DNA from: Aegilops tauschii subsp. strangulata
Lineage: Eukaryota > Streptophyta > Magnoliopsida > Poales > Poaceae
NCBI RefSeq assembly: GCF_002575655.3
Contig: NC_053038.3
Location: 146,460,885 to 146,524,884 of the forward strand
Direction of reading: 5' to 3'
DNA: 64,000 bases
The notes under the pieces are model-generated. The model did no database searches, was not told the origin of the DNA, and saw only the letters and a program-made list of their open reading frames with translations. A program made the translations under genes and the position numbers. Shown here piece by piece: positions 1 through 11,353 of the stretch; position 1 is the stretch's first letter; each line of letters begins with the position of its first letter.

Positions 1-203
1 ATGAGCCGGCCTTCTGGGCCTTGGGCCTAGTCTTCTATCTGACCCACCGTCGGGGCCATCCGTGAGTCGTCAGGCTCGTGAGTCGGCGACCGTTGAGCCG
101 CCAGACCCGTGAGTCGCCAGTCCTCCGGCGGGTCACGGTGAAGCGCCAAATCCGGCCGGGTCATACTTCCGGCCGGGTCATACCGCGGGGTATATCCCCG
201 ACA
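1..203 (-). repeat. Partial 3' LTR of the minus-strand element
   Basis: Same sequence as 5355-5557; the rest of the LTR lies before the window. It ends at the aca of tatatccccgaca, followed by the polypurine tract of the interior. Confidence 0.85.
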
Positions 204-953
204 TTAGCCCCCAGTTTAATTTGGATTTATCCATGTTAAACTAATCTGCAATATAAACACAAGAACAAATTTGACAGGTTGTGTTCCGGGTTAAATATTC
301 TTTGTAAGCCGGCACTTGATCATCCTTAAGTCCTTGTCATCTTCCTTCTTGATATGTATCCATAATCTCATAGCAAATCTCTTTAGCAGATATGTTCAAA
401 TTTTGCCAATGCAAAAAATCCAGATACTTCCTTTGAAAAAATCCGGGTCAACAGGCCAGCTTCAGAGTCAATTTGCTGACATTGGTCTCTTGTTGAGAAA
501 TATTGTAAGAGATAATCCACTTGAGTCGGCCTTCAATGCTCTGACTTGACAAAAATATTGGTCTTCAAATATTCAACTTATATTCAGCCGGCTTAAAGAT
601 ATAAAACTTACCGGTTTATGAGTACCAAAATTGCCGGGTTATAAATAGATGATGCCAAGTCATAATTGTCGCCGACGCCAATTTATGATTTTTGTAGACA
701 CCAGGTTAATCTGATTTACTCAAAACTGAGAATTTGAAGATATTTCTCTCGTATATCCATATTACCTGTAGCCCCCAAGGGCCGGTTTAATCAGCATGAA
801 TAAGCCGGGACTTATCACCATGGCTTTAAATAAAATCCAGTTGTGTAGCCCCCATGAGTCGGCTATAGTCATAGTAGTGTAGCCGGGTCATCCTAGAATT
901 GTCGAGCTAGGACTTTGTAAATGACTCATTGATAATAACATCATATGATGTAA

Positions 954-1026
954 TCTCCACCATGGGGCTTGAACCCACGTCCACAAGGTTAAGAGCTTTG
1001 TACTCTACCAACTGAGTAGTGGATCT
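954..1026 (-). tRNA. Degenerate tRNA-Lys(CUU)-like sequence, probably a pseudogene
   Basis: The minus strand reads as a tRNA. It has a D-arm like CTCAGTTGGTAGAG, an anticodon loop CTCTTAA (anticodon CUU), and a T-arm whose loop is TTCAAGC closed by GTGGG/CCCAT. It closely resembles plant tRNA-Lys(CUU). The acceptor stem keeps five of seven pairs (TCCAC with GTGGA) and mismatches at its two terminal positions; the anticodon stem has one A-C mismatch, and a base is missing near position 10. These defects point to a non-functional relic. It lies inside the non-autonomous retrotransposon, so it was probably acquired by the element or a target it captured. A tRNA scan would settle the score. Confidence 0.6.
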
Positions 1027-1954
1027 TTCAATATAATAGATTAAGGCTTGTGTACCTTGAATTTTCGACAGGAGCAATTGGTAGCCCCCAAGGGCCGGCT
1101 CATTACAATGTGATGAGTCGGGTCTTCAATAAGTTGAGCAAAAAATGTCCTTACATTAGCCCCCAAGTGCCATGGTGCATGCTGGCAGTGACATGGGACT
1201 TGCATATTTGATGTGATCTCAATTTAAATAATGTAGCCCCCAAGTGCCGGGTCGTAAGCCTGCAGCGACTCGGGACTATTCCTTCCATTGTAGAATAAAT
1301 CACCATTGATAAAATAATAGCCATTGCGCCAAAGAGACTTTGAATACCTCATCTGTTGATAAGTCAATTCGGAGTTTAAATACCCGGCGGCTCTTGGCCG
1401 ATGGCGATTTAATACTCCTCCATTGTAAGCCGGAATTTTTATAACCCGGTGGCTTATAGCCTTTGAGAAAATCAAGAATTGATAGCCCTTTTGAGACACC
1501 AATTTCAATCTTTAATGATGGGCTTGAACTTAATCATTTATGTAAGTCATAGTCCTGTAAATCCTGCACAGAGTTTAAACAACATATGCCCTGGCGACTT
1601 AACGTTAAAAACCAGGGCAGGTAACCACCCAAATGTAGTCTTATCCTGCACACAAGTAGATCACAAGAACCCTTGGCGGTTTACCGTAGGGCGGGTCATA
1701 ATATCTCACATATAACCACTTTGATATTGAATTTGTACTGCTGGTTTACATGACCTATGCAGTAAGGGTGATAACCCAATCCTTAGAAGCCAATGCTTCC
1801 ACATAGATGATGATTGTCATAAGTCGGCGATTTATCATCGAAAATCAAGCCGGGTTTAAATAGAAACCACTCATATACACTTTAAATGTGTTCAAAAGAG
1901 CTTCAAATAAAATCCCAAAAATTATTTGCAAAAAGAAACTTCAAAAAATCTTGA

Positions 1955-2410
1955 GGCTTCTGATTCGAATACGATCAGAAAACCGTCCCAAAGGGGTTAA
2001 GCTAAGATTCGAATACGATTATATAGCCCCCGGTGGCTTTGGCGTTGCCGATCAAGAGGGTACCGACAGCTATGTTCTCTTTGGTTCGAATACGACCTAT
2101 GTTTGAACAGGAAGCCCCCAAATGACCTTGAGAGTTGTTTAACGACGCTGATTCGAATACGATCCACGTCGGTTCCCAAAGGGGGTTGAGCTATGGTTCA
2201 AATACGACCAAGAAACTCCCCAATGAGCTCGGCAGTGTGCCGATCAAAAGGGTATCGACAGCTATGTTCTCTTTGGTTCGAATACGACCTATGTTTGAAC
2301 AGGAAGCCCCCTAGTGATCATGAGAATATTTAACGACTCTGATTCGAATACGATCAGGGTCACACCAAAAGGGCTAAGCTAAATTCGAATACGATCAGCT
2401 CCCAATGGTC
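1955..2410. repeat. About 190-bp tandem repeat, 2.4 copies, with CGAATACGA boxes
   Basis: The phrase tgattcgaatacgatc recurs at 1961, 2149 and 2340, and gccgatcaa(g/a)agggta recurs at 2047 and 2239, giving a period of 188-192 bp. Within each unit a second ttcgaatacgacc or ttcaaatacgacc box occurs. No ORF spans the array. Confidence 0.8.
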
Positions 2411-3235
2411 ATTAAAGCAGGGTACCTATATTTGAGTTGTGCTTTGTAATAGACTCTCTTTGGTCCCTTTAATTTTTCCTGAGAACTCGAACTTTGCAAG
2501 AGACAACCTCTTTTTGAACCGGAAATTTGTAAACCGGATATTGAGAGCTTCAAAGATTTATAAGATATAAATTTACCTTGAGCCGGATGTTTGAACCGGA
2601 TATGAAAGCTTCAAAACCTTGCGGGAGAGAGATATCTCTTGAACCGGATTTTAAACCGGAATCTTTATTTTGAACCGGCAATTTTCTAACGGCCTTTAAA
2701 TTTTCATCAATATGGTAGCAGCCTCCGGAACCGGGTTATCATTCCCTCCAACGACCCGGGGTTCCCGAGTCATGTCACTGTAGCCCCCGAGTCTCAAGAT
2801 GACTCGAGGAGTTGGCTTGAGATTCTCCATATTTAACCGTGATATAAACCGGCATAACTTCTATATCCTTGGTGTTGATAGCACGATGTGTATCCACAGA
2901 AGGTTGAGGTGACTGCGGCGGGTTATAAATGATCCCGTATGAGCCGTGTCAGCAACTCGGCCAATGGTTCCTTCCAACTGGTTGTTTGAAGTTCAACCAA
3001 ACTGTAGTGACGGCGACTTGTGCGCATGTCCATTGAGCCATCCGGTGCAGACGGCAGTTGATAGTATATGATAATTTGCCTCCATTTTGTTGAAAGAAAA
3101 CCGGGCTACCCAAGTTGTGACTTGCTCATATTCAATAAACAGCTCATGCAGACGGGTGCGGCCCGGTGTGTTGATGTAGACCAGGCCGCGAGAGACGGGC
3201 GACAAAGACGACCGCGGCTTCAGAGGCAGCATGGA

Positions 3236-3690
3236 CAGATGAGTCGACCGCGGTATTGTAAACCGGTGTGGACGGGCGAGTCAATCGCAGGCACGGTAAA
3301 CCGCGCGTATTGGCGAGTCAACCACGTCGTGTTGATGTAGTGAACAATTGTCCTGTATCAGAAACATCGCAAGCCAGAGTAATTGCTCTTTAAAAAAACA
3401 ATATATAATATATAAAAATTTACTGGATTGATTTCACCTGATATGTCAGGCCAGTAATTATCCACCGCGGAGTTGATGACCATCGCGGTGAAGCTGAACC
3501 CAATCACAGCCGAGTCGGCCGCGGGAGCAGACAGATGAGCCGGCCGCGGCGTTGTTAGCCGGTGCGGTCGGGCAAGTCAATCGCAGGAGCGGTAAGCCAC
3601 GCGGACGCCGAGTCGGCCGCGGGGGCGGACGGGTAAGTCGTCAGTGGCATTGTAAGGCGGCGCGGATGGGCGAGTCGGCCGCGGATGTAC
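3236..3690. repeat. Diverged direct duplication of a GC-rich segment
   Basis: A stretch from about 3236 to 3320 (cagatgagtcgaccgcgg onward, including gagtcaatcgcagg) is repeated in diverged form at about 3531-3610, an offset near 297 bp. Further gagtcggccgcgg phrases follow to 3690. I see no coding potential. Confidence 0.6.
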
Positions 3691-4901
3691 GTGGTACTAA
3701 TGGTCCTCATGTAGTACTCTCGTGAGCAATACTATTAGTAGTGGATTTTGGAATTGCTTCACCACGTGAGCTAGTAGTACATGATTAGGCTAGTTTAACC
3801 AGGCCACACCTGGATACTTCTGTTATTAGATTCCCCTGTGTAGCTGGCCTTAACAGAAGTTGTATTGATCTGAGACTGCTTTCTTTGATACATGGAGCGA
3901 CGGCAGAATCCGGTGATTTGATTGCAAGTCATTCGGTCAGAACTGACTCGGGTCGGAGCCGTAGCGTTGACAATGTCTGACCGATGGGATTTGATGCTCA
4001 CGTGAACGACGACCATAGCAAAAGATTTGTCCAAGTCTTTGATAACTGATCGAACTTGCGTTTGGCTTTTCAGAAAAGTAACTTTCCATAGTACGGGTCC
4101 CTCCACGCTCATTAAGGAAATTAATGTAATCTTTGGCCACTTCCAAATATATTATCCAATTGTATTCCACTGATTTTGGCGATTTGAAGGCAAGTCGTGG
4201 CAGCTTGCAGATTTGACCGTAGAGTATGGCCAACGGGGTGAGGCACGAACGGCGGTTTACAGCCGGGCAAGCGGTTTGAGGCCTGCCTACAGCTGAAAAG
4301 GCCTTTGCAACACAGCAAGGAGAGGCGGCTCAAGGTGATGGTGGTGATATACCTTGTACATAGTAGATACTGATGATTTGACTTTGGTCTTCACACATAA
4401 AGCAGCAGCGGTAGATCAATGCTTGCTTCGGGACTTAACTCTCTTGTGAGCGGCAGGGCGCTGCGTACGGAGCAGCAATTGCAACGCGTCGGAACAGCCA
4501 GGACGGCTGCAGCCTTTAGGGATTTTCCACCGGGTAAAACGGACCAAGAGCCGTGGTTACGACAACTCGGCGGAACCTACGGTCGGACGGATCACCCGAA
4601 CTTTTGTCGGCCTCAGAGAACGTGGTAGATAAACCGCCTCCAGTAGAAGACCTCGTCTCGAACTCGGCGCAATAGTACTCCGCGGATTTATCACAGCGCG
4701 AGAGATGGCCGTACAACATGTAACCCTAAAATAATCAATCTCATATCCGCCGCCGCAGAACACTTCGTCAACCTTTGACTGATGAACTTATAGTTGATAT
4801 GAATTTTCCACGCCAGCTTTCGTTGAGCCGGAAAATTGCAAATTTCTCGAATCCTAGGAAAGATCCCTTCGAGAACGCAACACCATCGGGCGCTAGCCCC
4901 A

Positions 4902-4915
4902 CAGTGGGCGCCAAC
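4902..4915 (-). other. Putative primer-binding site
   Basis: Immediately inside the LTR the minus strand reads GTTGGCGCCCACTG, the type of TGGCGCC-start primer site seen in plant gypsy elements. It fixes the element's orientation as minus. Confidence 0.7.
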
Positions 4916-5557
4916 TGTCGTGGAATTGTCACGGCAGATGTCCTTAGTGTCAGGACTTAGTCGCGAGGCCAACGCATCTATGTGGTAGCTTGAGAGGGGT
5001 TAGGCGGAATCGAGAGACGCAATGCAAGACAAGGGTTTAGACAGCTTCGGGCCCCGGGAAACATCATCCGGTAATAACCCTACATGCTGTTTGAGGCTAG
5101 GTCTCATTATGATCACAGGAGAGTCGTCGGCTCCGGCTCTCGGTGTTTAGACCTAGAGATTATTTCTTGTTCCCTGTCCCTCTTGGGGAGCCCTGCCCCT
5201 CCTTATATAAGTTAGAGGGGCGGGTTACATGTGGAGTCCTAATAGGACTAGGACTAGTCTATCTTTTCTTACAAGTTGAATACAAGTCTGGGTCTTGCTT
5301 CCGCGTAAAGGAAATATTCGTCATCCCTTTTCTTTTAAGCCGGCCCACCATAACATGAGCCGGCCTTCTGGGCCTTGGGCCTAGTCTTCTATCTGACCCG
5401 CCGTCGGGGCCATCCGTGAGTCGTCAGGCTCGTGAGTCGGCGACCGTTGAGCCGCCAGACTCGTGAGTCGCCAGTCCTCCGGCGGGTCACGGTGAAGCGC
5501 CAAGTCCGGCCGGGTCATACTTCCGGCCGGGTCATACCACGGGGTATATCCCCGACA
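4916..5557 (-). repeat. Complete 5' LTR (642 bp) of the minus-strand element
   Basis: Terminal dinucleotides TG...CA on the minus strand. A TATA-like box lies at 5220-5211 (minus TTATATAAGG). A conserved polyadenylation-side module, TAGGGTTATTAC followed by GGCCCGAA and TAAAC, lies at about 5092-5036 on the minus strand; the same module occurs in the LTRs near 9.4, 17.6, 35.4 and 49.9 kb. Confidence 0.85.
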
Positions 5558-6275
5558 CAAAGGTATTAGGGATGCACAGTCCCGAAATGAAAAATGAATT
5601 TATTTTATGTTGTCAAATAATAAATTCCTTGGAAAGTGTTGGTATGGAGGGCAACCGTGAATACGGCTAGCCATGGAAAGTTAAAGTATGGTTGAAAAAG
5701 GAATAAACTTTATTTTCTGTTTGGGAACCGCCTATGATATATCTAGCATGGAAAGTGTTGGGAACTCTAAGTCGTTTTCATTGGTGGGAAGGATACACCT
5801 CCCAAAATGTTTTTTATCTCTAAATTTTTCGCTTTAAGCTCTAGCACCTCTACAAATCCCTACTTCCCTCTGCGAAGGGCCTTTCTTTTACTTTATGCAA
5901 TTTTTATTTTTGAATTTGAGTCTCCATCTTATCTTATAAAAGCACTAACTAGGAGGCAATATGATCATACATGAGTATTGGTTGTAGTTAATATGCGAGT
6001 GTGTTTCATGAATGGGTCAATGGTTGAGCATGATGGGCTGGGGGTAACTTATTTTAGTGTTGATATTTTGAAAGACATGGTTGCTTGTTGATATGCTTGA
6101 GTATTTAAATTATCATGTCAAAACTAGACTATTGCTTTGAATCACATAAAGGTCGAAATGTCCATGCTATAAAGAAAACTTTATGATATGACATGTTAGG
6201 CAGCATTCCACATCAAAAATTCTGTTTTTATCAGTTACCTACTCAAGGACGAGTAGGAGTTAAGCTTCGGGATGC
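5558..6275 (+). mobile_element. 3' internal region of a gypsy-like LTR retrotransposon
   Basis: Non-coding AT-rich sequence that ends in a purine-rich tract (ggacgagtaggagttaagc...gggatgc, 6247-6275) directly before an LTR start. The upstream part of this element lies to the left of the nested minus-strand element and is outside the window. No ORF. Confidence 0.65.
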
Positions 6276-7841
6276 TGATACGTCTCCAACGTATCTAGAA
6301 TTTTTTATTGTTCCATGCTGTTATATTATCAATCTGGGATGTTTTATAGTCATTTTATATCATTTTTTGGTACTAACCTATTGACATAGTGCCAAGTGCG
6401 AGTTGTTGTTTTCTGCATGTTTTTTACATCGCAAGAAATCAATACCAAACGGAGCCCAAATGCAACGAAACATCACGGAGAATTTTTTTGGACCAGAAGA
6501 CACCTAATGGGCCCTGGCTATGCCTGGGGGTGCTCCGAGGAGAGCACAACCCACCAGGGCAAGCCAGGAGGCCCAGGCGCGCTCTGGTGGGTTGTGCCAG
6601 CCTCGGGTGCCCCCCGGGCGACCTCTTTGCTCTATAAATACCCCAATATTCCCAAAACCCTAGGGGAGTCGATGAAATATTGATCCAGCCGCCGCAGAGT
6701 CCATAACCACCAGATCCAATCTAGATACCATCTCGGATGGGGTTCACCACCTCCATTGGTGCCTCTCCGATGATGCGTGCGTAGTTCTTTGTAGACCTTC
6801 GGGTCCGTAGTTAGTAGCTAGATGGCTTCCTCTCTGTCGCTGAATTCTCAATACAATAGTGTCTTGGAGATCCATATGATGTAACTTTTTTTGCGGTGTG
6901 TTTGTTGGGATCTGATGAACTTTGAGTTTATGATCAGTTATATCTTTTTTTATCCATGAAAGTATTTGAGTTTCTTTGATCTCTTTTATCCATGATCTCT
7001 TATAGCCTCGTATTTCTTCTCCAATATTTGGGTTTTGTTTTGCCAACTTGATCTATTTATCTTGCAATGGGAAGAGGTGCTTTGTAGTGGGTTTGATCTT
7101 ACGGTGCTTGATCCCAGTGATAGAAGGGGAACCGACACATATGTATCATTGCTACTAAGGATAAAACGATGGGGTCAATCTCTGCATAGATAGATCTTGT
7201 GTACATCATGTCATCGTTCTTATTACATTACTCTGTTTTTTCCATGAACTTAATACACTAGATGCATGCTAGATAGCGGTCGATATGTGGAGTAATAGTA
7301 GTAGATGCAGGCAGGAGTCGGTCTACTAATCTTGGATGTGATGCCTATATAATGATCATTGCCTGGATATCGTCATGCTTATTTGAAGTTTTATCAATTG
7401 CCCAACAGTAATTTGTTCACCCACTGTTTGCTATTTTTCTCGAGAGAAGCCACTAGTGAAACCTACGGCCCCCGGGTCTCTTTCTCATATATTTGCCTTT
7501 GCAATCTACTTTTCCTTTGCATTTATTTTTAGATCTATTAAACCAAAATTACAAAAATACATTGCTGCACTTTATTTTATTTGTGATCTATTTATTCAAT
7601 CTATTACAACTTTCTCCCGTCCACGCACCAATTTCTGGTGCCATTACCCGAAAGGGATTGACAACCCCTTTAACACGTCGGGTTGCGAGTGGTTGTTATT
7701 TGTGTGCAGGGGCTGTTTACGTTGTGTTGCTTGGTTCTCCTACTGGTTCTCCTTGGTTTCATCGTTGAGGGAAATACCTACCATCGCTGCGCTGCATCAT
7801 CCTTCCTCTTTGGGGAAATACCGACATAGTCCTAGCTGACA
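6276..7841 (+). repeat. 3' LTR of a common Triticeae gypsy-like family
   Basis: It starts with the imperfect palindrome TGATACGTCTCCAACGTATC after a polypurine tract. A TATA box tctataaata is at 6631-6640. It contains phrases I know from abundant Triticeae LTRs (cggtcgatatgtggagtaatagtag; gaagccactagtgaaacc). I place the end near cctagctgaca at 7841, but this is less certain than the start. ORFs inside it, such as 7456-7839, are chance. Family name not assigned. Confidence 0.75.
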
Positions 7842-8690
7842 TCACCTCCCTCCGGTGCCGTGAGGGGAGGAGGAATAGGCCACGGTCGACTGCCACGCCT
7901 TACATCCGTTACAGGCTTCGGCGTCGTGTCGCTTGCGTTGCCCCTCACTAAAATTGAAGCCAAGAGCGGCCCGGCGACGAGCACACTGGAGTCGCAACCT
8001 CTGGTGCTACCGCCGTGCCGCCCACGCACCCACCTGAAGCTTGTGAGAAGATGACGAAGGAACCTCGCCCCAACAAAGGTGTAACCGCACCTTCTATGGG
8101 CCGGCACCAGACTCTCTCCCCGAGCATCAACACGAGCATTCGACATCGCCAACTCCACGCTACTGCCTGGGGCCTGGCCCCAGGCTCTTCCCCTTCAGCA
8201 TGACCAGCAGAAAGTAGCGGATGGAGGATAAGGGATGTGAGGATGAATGCCTCCGCTCCTCCCCCGCCCCTCTTTTCATAGGCGGGTCGGGGAAGAGAGT
8301 CGATCCCTCAACGGGTAACCACCGCCCTGCTCCACCAATTCATGAAGACCGGCCCCCTGCCTTGATGCTCTCCCGCACCACGCGCCTCTGTTACCTAACC
8401 CGCTCGATGCGTGTAGCATACATGGCTAAGGATAAGAGCGTGGTGGGAAGAGTGAATTGGCATTTACTCGCCCGTGCGTTAAAGTCATTCACGGGCCATT
8501 ACAAGAGTGGCCCCACCACGATTGGCTTTACGCGACGCGCGGAAGAACCGGAAACTGGCTCGGGCTCAAGTTAATGAAGAAGCAAAGAAGATCTCAAAGG
8601 GCTAGCCACTTCTACGCCCCTGCCTGTGCACTGGTTAGGGCCTACCCCGACGACGCCTGACAGTGCGTTCGGGCTAGCCCCGGAGGCTCC
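7842..8690 (+). mobile_element. 3' internal remnant of the family Z LTR element
   Basis: GC-rich stretch without a recognisable gene. It ends in a purine-containing tract (agccccggaggctcc) right before the LTR at 8691, which is the arrangement seen at 42205-42222 before another 3' LTR. So this is probably the last part of an element whose gag-pol is lost. Short ORFs on both strands (for example 7832-8158 minus) match nothing I recognise. Confidence 0.55.
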
Positions 8691-9608
8691 TGTCGGTGCA
8701 AAAAACCCTGGGTCAGTTGCCCAGACTATGTACAGGAGCAAGAACAAGATTACAACAACAAGACCAGTTCAAAAAGCACGAGGGATCAGTTCTTCAAAGG
8801 ATCAAAGTGCAGATCAGGAAGACCAAGACTAGCCAGAGAGACAAGAAACCACTAAGGGGGAATCCCCCCCCCTTGCCGGGTAGGTGAGCCTGGCGAGGAT
8901 GGGGTTACCCCCGGAAGCAAGCTTTCAGGTCGTCCCGACAGGCCTGCCGGGGCTTACGGAGGCAAACCACTCCACCGTACCACCTCACAGCAATGCACGT
9001 CGTCAACCAGTGTGGTGTCAAGCTCCTAAGTGACTAAGTTGGTGCTATTTGCCACATGGCAGCCACTTCCTACAAAAATACCTCCAAGCGACACCTGTCC
9101 TGAGACGTGTCAAGCAAGCAGGTGCGAAATTGCAAAACAGCCTGGCAGGGCCTGCCGGGCGAGCCGTGATGTGACATTGAGTGGTGCATTTAATGCGCTC
9201 TGTCAGCCTGCAGAGTTAGGTATCATAGCACTGTTTGCTATCTAATCAGTATGTAAAGACTGATTTGCCACTGTGGTGACACCTTAATCTATAAAAGGAG
9301 GTCCATGGCAACCGTAGAAAGGATTCGGACCCCCTCACAATCATAAGCGCGTAGCTCGTCTCGCCCTGAGGCAACCTTGCCGGGCAAGACCATTGCAGTT
9401 CTCCACCACTTTCCACCATCAATACACCATAGCAGGAGTAGGGTTTTACTCCTCATGGTGGCCCGAACCTGGGTAAAACTGCACGTGTTATCTCTGTCAT
9501 GCTGTGTTATGCTTCTCCGCTCTTTGTGCAACGTGCCCACCCCCCCCCCCCCCCCGCCACACCAAAAGGGGCTCTTGGTCCCATAGGTGGCTGTGGTTTC
9601 CCACGACA
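8691..9608 (+). repeat. Family Z LTR, complete (918 bp)
   Basis: Opens TGTCGGTGCAAAAAACC and closes CCACGACA. TATA box atctataaaagg is near 9287-9298. A module gcaggagtagggttttac plus gcccgaacctgggtaaa lies at 9432-9478. There is a run of 15 C at 9541-9555. Its 3' half (from 9151) is repeated at 17271-17720. Flanking 5-mers (gctcc / ctctc) do not form a TSD, so it is not a simple solo LTR; the polypurine tract upstream makes it a 3' LTR. Confidence 0.8.
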
Positions 9609-9642
9609 CTCTCTCTTAGTTATATCCAGTGAAAACCTTTCA

Positions 9643-9963
9643 AGATGCCGTTGACACTAGGACATAATGTACAACCCCAGAATCTATTTGTGGAAGCAGT
9701 GCGCCATCCATGTTACCAGATGGTAGTAGTTCAGAGGCAACACCACCGGAGAGCAGTCTGAGCACAGATAGTATAGTTCTTGAGGCTCTACTAGAGGCAG
9801 AAAGAGATGGTGTGGCTGCCATGAATGATTTAATCTTGATCTTGAGGCTGGAAATTATGTAATTAGATGCACGCATAATGCAAGCAACTCAAGAATTGGA
9901 GGAAGTAAGAATGTTGCATTTGAATACGAAGGAGGTCCTGCTGCTTCAGCTATCCGAAGCCTA
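9643..9963 (+). pseudogene. Decayed coiled-coil exon, function unknown
   Basis: Frame +2 from about 9718 reads an acidic, leucine-rich segment (…ESSLSTDSIVLEALLEAERD…), then a stop at about 9860, then a helical segment (LDARIMQATQELEEVR) ending at another stop near 9962. An ATG at 9643 starts a different frame that closes quickly. The AT-rich sequence after 9963 looks like a 3' UTR. I do not recognise the protein; the heptad-like spacing suggests a coiled coil. It is probably the last exon of a gene once carried by the transposon. Confidence 0.35.
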
Positions 9964-10539
9964 GAGAAATCCTAGTTCTTCTTTAGATACCAGTTGTAAT
10001 TGTCATTAGATTAGTATACTTGCATGTTGTGTCATGTCTCTGAATGGATTATGTTGTAAGACCCCCTAGATTGTCCATGTGTTGTAATGATCTGAATTTT
10101 TTAGGTGAGGTAATCCTTGGTACTTCTATGATTGACATAAGGTGAACTGTTTTTCATGTGAGCATATTGTATTGGATGAAATAACTGTTTGACTCAAAGC
10201 GTATCCAACCTATTGAATTCAAAGATCACGGCATTTCTAAATCATATTCATATATAAAGGTGGAATAAATATTTGTCGTGGTTTTTAAGAAATAAATAAA
10301 AAACCGTAGAATGATGTATGTATATTCGTAATCGAATACAAATTGGATTTGAATTTAGGTTCCAGGGCCCAGGGTAAACGTGAATGCTGAATCTCCAAAA
10401 TTTTGAACGAAGCGGCAAAACACCCACTATCATTTGTCCGCTGGCTGAAGCAAGTGTTTCCGAGATTGAAATTACTGTCTACCCCTGACATTTCACATCC
10501 TAATCAACCCGATTTCCACTGCTGTCGATAGGGGTAGAC

Positions 10540-11040
10540 TAGTAACTTCAATCAGACGTGACACGACCGCCTCTGAGCCCATTGAGACACAGTGGGCGCC
10601 AAACGTGGGCAGCAAAACCAATTTTATTCAAGCTCATCCGAAAGACATGTGTCTCTCCATCCATTTCCTCATTCATACACGGTGGGCGGCAAAACAAACT
10701 CTCCTCGTCCGAAATCGATGCAGGCAAATATTTGAAGTAGGGGCAGATGTGTAACTTCCCTCAGACGTGACACAACCGCCCTACCTGTCAGCCCCGTTCA
10801 TACACCGTGGGAGCCAACCGTGGGCGGCAAAACACCCTCTCCTCGCCTGAAATCGCTACCGGCAAATATTGGGGAGATGCGAGATTACCGTCATATACCC
10901 AACTGACGAGATGTCCAAATTTTTAAATGGGGGGTTAGTTCGTAACTTTCCCACATTTCAGACAAACGCGTCCCAAAGTTTGAGATCCCCCTCCCCCTCC
11001 ATTTCCCCATTCATACACCATCGGCGCCACGACAACCTCC
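10540..11040 (+). repeat. Repeated promoter-like segment (about 3 diverged units)
   Basis: Units containing cagacgtgacac(g/a)accgcc, cattcatacac(g/c)gtgg and gg(c/g)gcaaaaca recur at about 10552, 10764 and, in part, 10990-11030. They lie just upstream of a possible first exon at 11126. Serial duplication of the upstream region of the transposon's gene is a reasonable reading. Confidence 0.55.
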
Positions 11041-11125
11041 CCACTCCGGCCAGCCTCCTCTGTCCGCCACCCCATCCTCCACATTGCTGGAGCCGCTACC
11101 CCTACCACATCGTCCACTGCAAGAG

Positions 11126-11353
11126 ATGGACGTCTCTCACCCATGGTGCTGGACAAGGATCATTTCACCACGTCCTCTCGCTTCATCGGTGCCATCGTCC
11201 ACCTTATCGTTGCCGCTCCTACGACTGTCTCGTCCACGGCAACAGGACTTATCCGCCGACCCGGTCGTCTGCCGTCTAAAGTTCTGCGCCGCCGACATCC
11301 ATCGCACCCACAGCACCCTCAACGTACCAACATGGTCCTACACTGCATCGCAG
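11126..11353 (+). CDS. Possible first exon of a transposon-borne gene
   Basis: An ATG at 11126 (MDVSHPWCWTRIISPRP…) opens a 76-codon frame that ends at GCATCGCAG|GTGGTAC, a usable donor site. The composition is Ser/Pro/Arg-rich and I recognise no domain. The CT-rich leader before it (ctccccctccatttcccc) fits a plant 5' UTR. Overlapping frames of similar length exist (11143-11403), so the choice of frame is tentative. Confidence 0.3.

Larger units (their letters stand above)
1..5557 (-). mobile_element. Non-autonomous LTR retrotransposon, minus strand, cut by the left window edge
   Basis: Bases 1-203 match 5355-5557 with four differences that I can see, all transitions, so these are the two LTRs of one element. 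Read on the minus strand, the complete LTR is 5557 to 4916 (opens TGTCGGGGATATACCCC, closes CCACGACA). A primer-binding-like site lies just inside it, and a purine-rich tract (ACTGGGGGCTAA) precedes the 3' LTR at 215-204. The 4.7-kb interior has no gag, protease, integrase or RT that I can recognise on either strand, so it must be mobilised in trans if at all. It is rich in dispersed short phrases such as gccgggtcata and tagcccccaagggccgg. The right-hand TSD would be caaag (5558-5562); its partner lies outside the window. The low LTR divergence suggests a young insertion. Confidence 0.85.

Noticed and set aside
7456..7839. 127-codon plus-strand ORF
   Set aside because: Inside a well-recognised non-coding LTR.
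8691..9608. Simple solo LTR
   Set aside because: Flanking 5-mers gctcc and ctctc do not match, and a polypurine tract lies upstream, so it is a 3' LTR of a truncated element.
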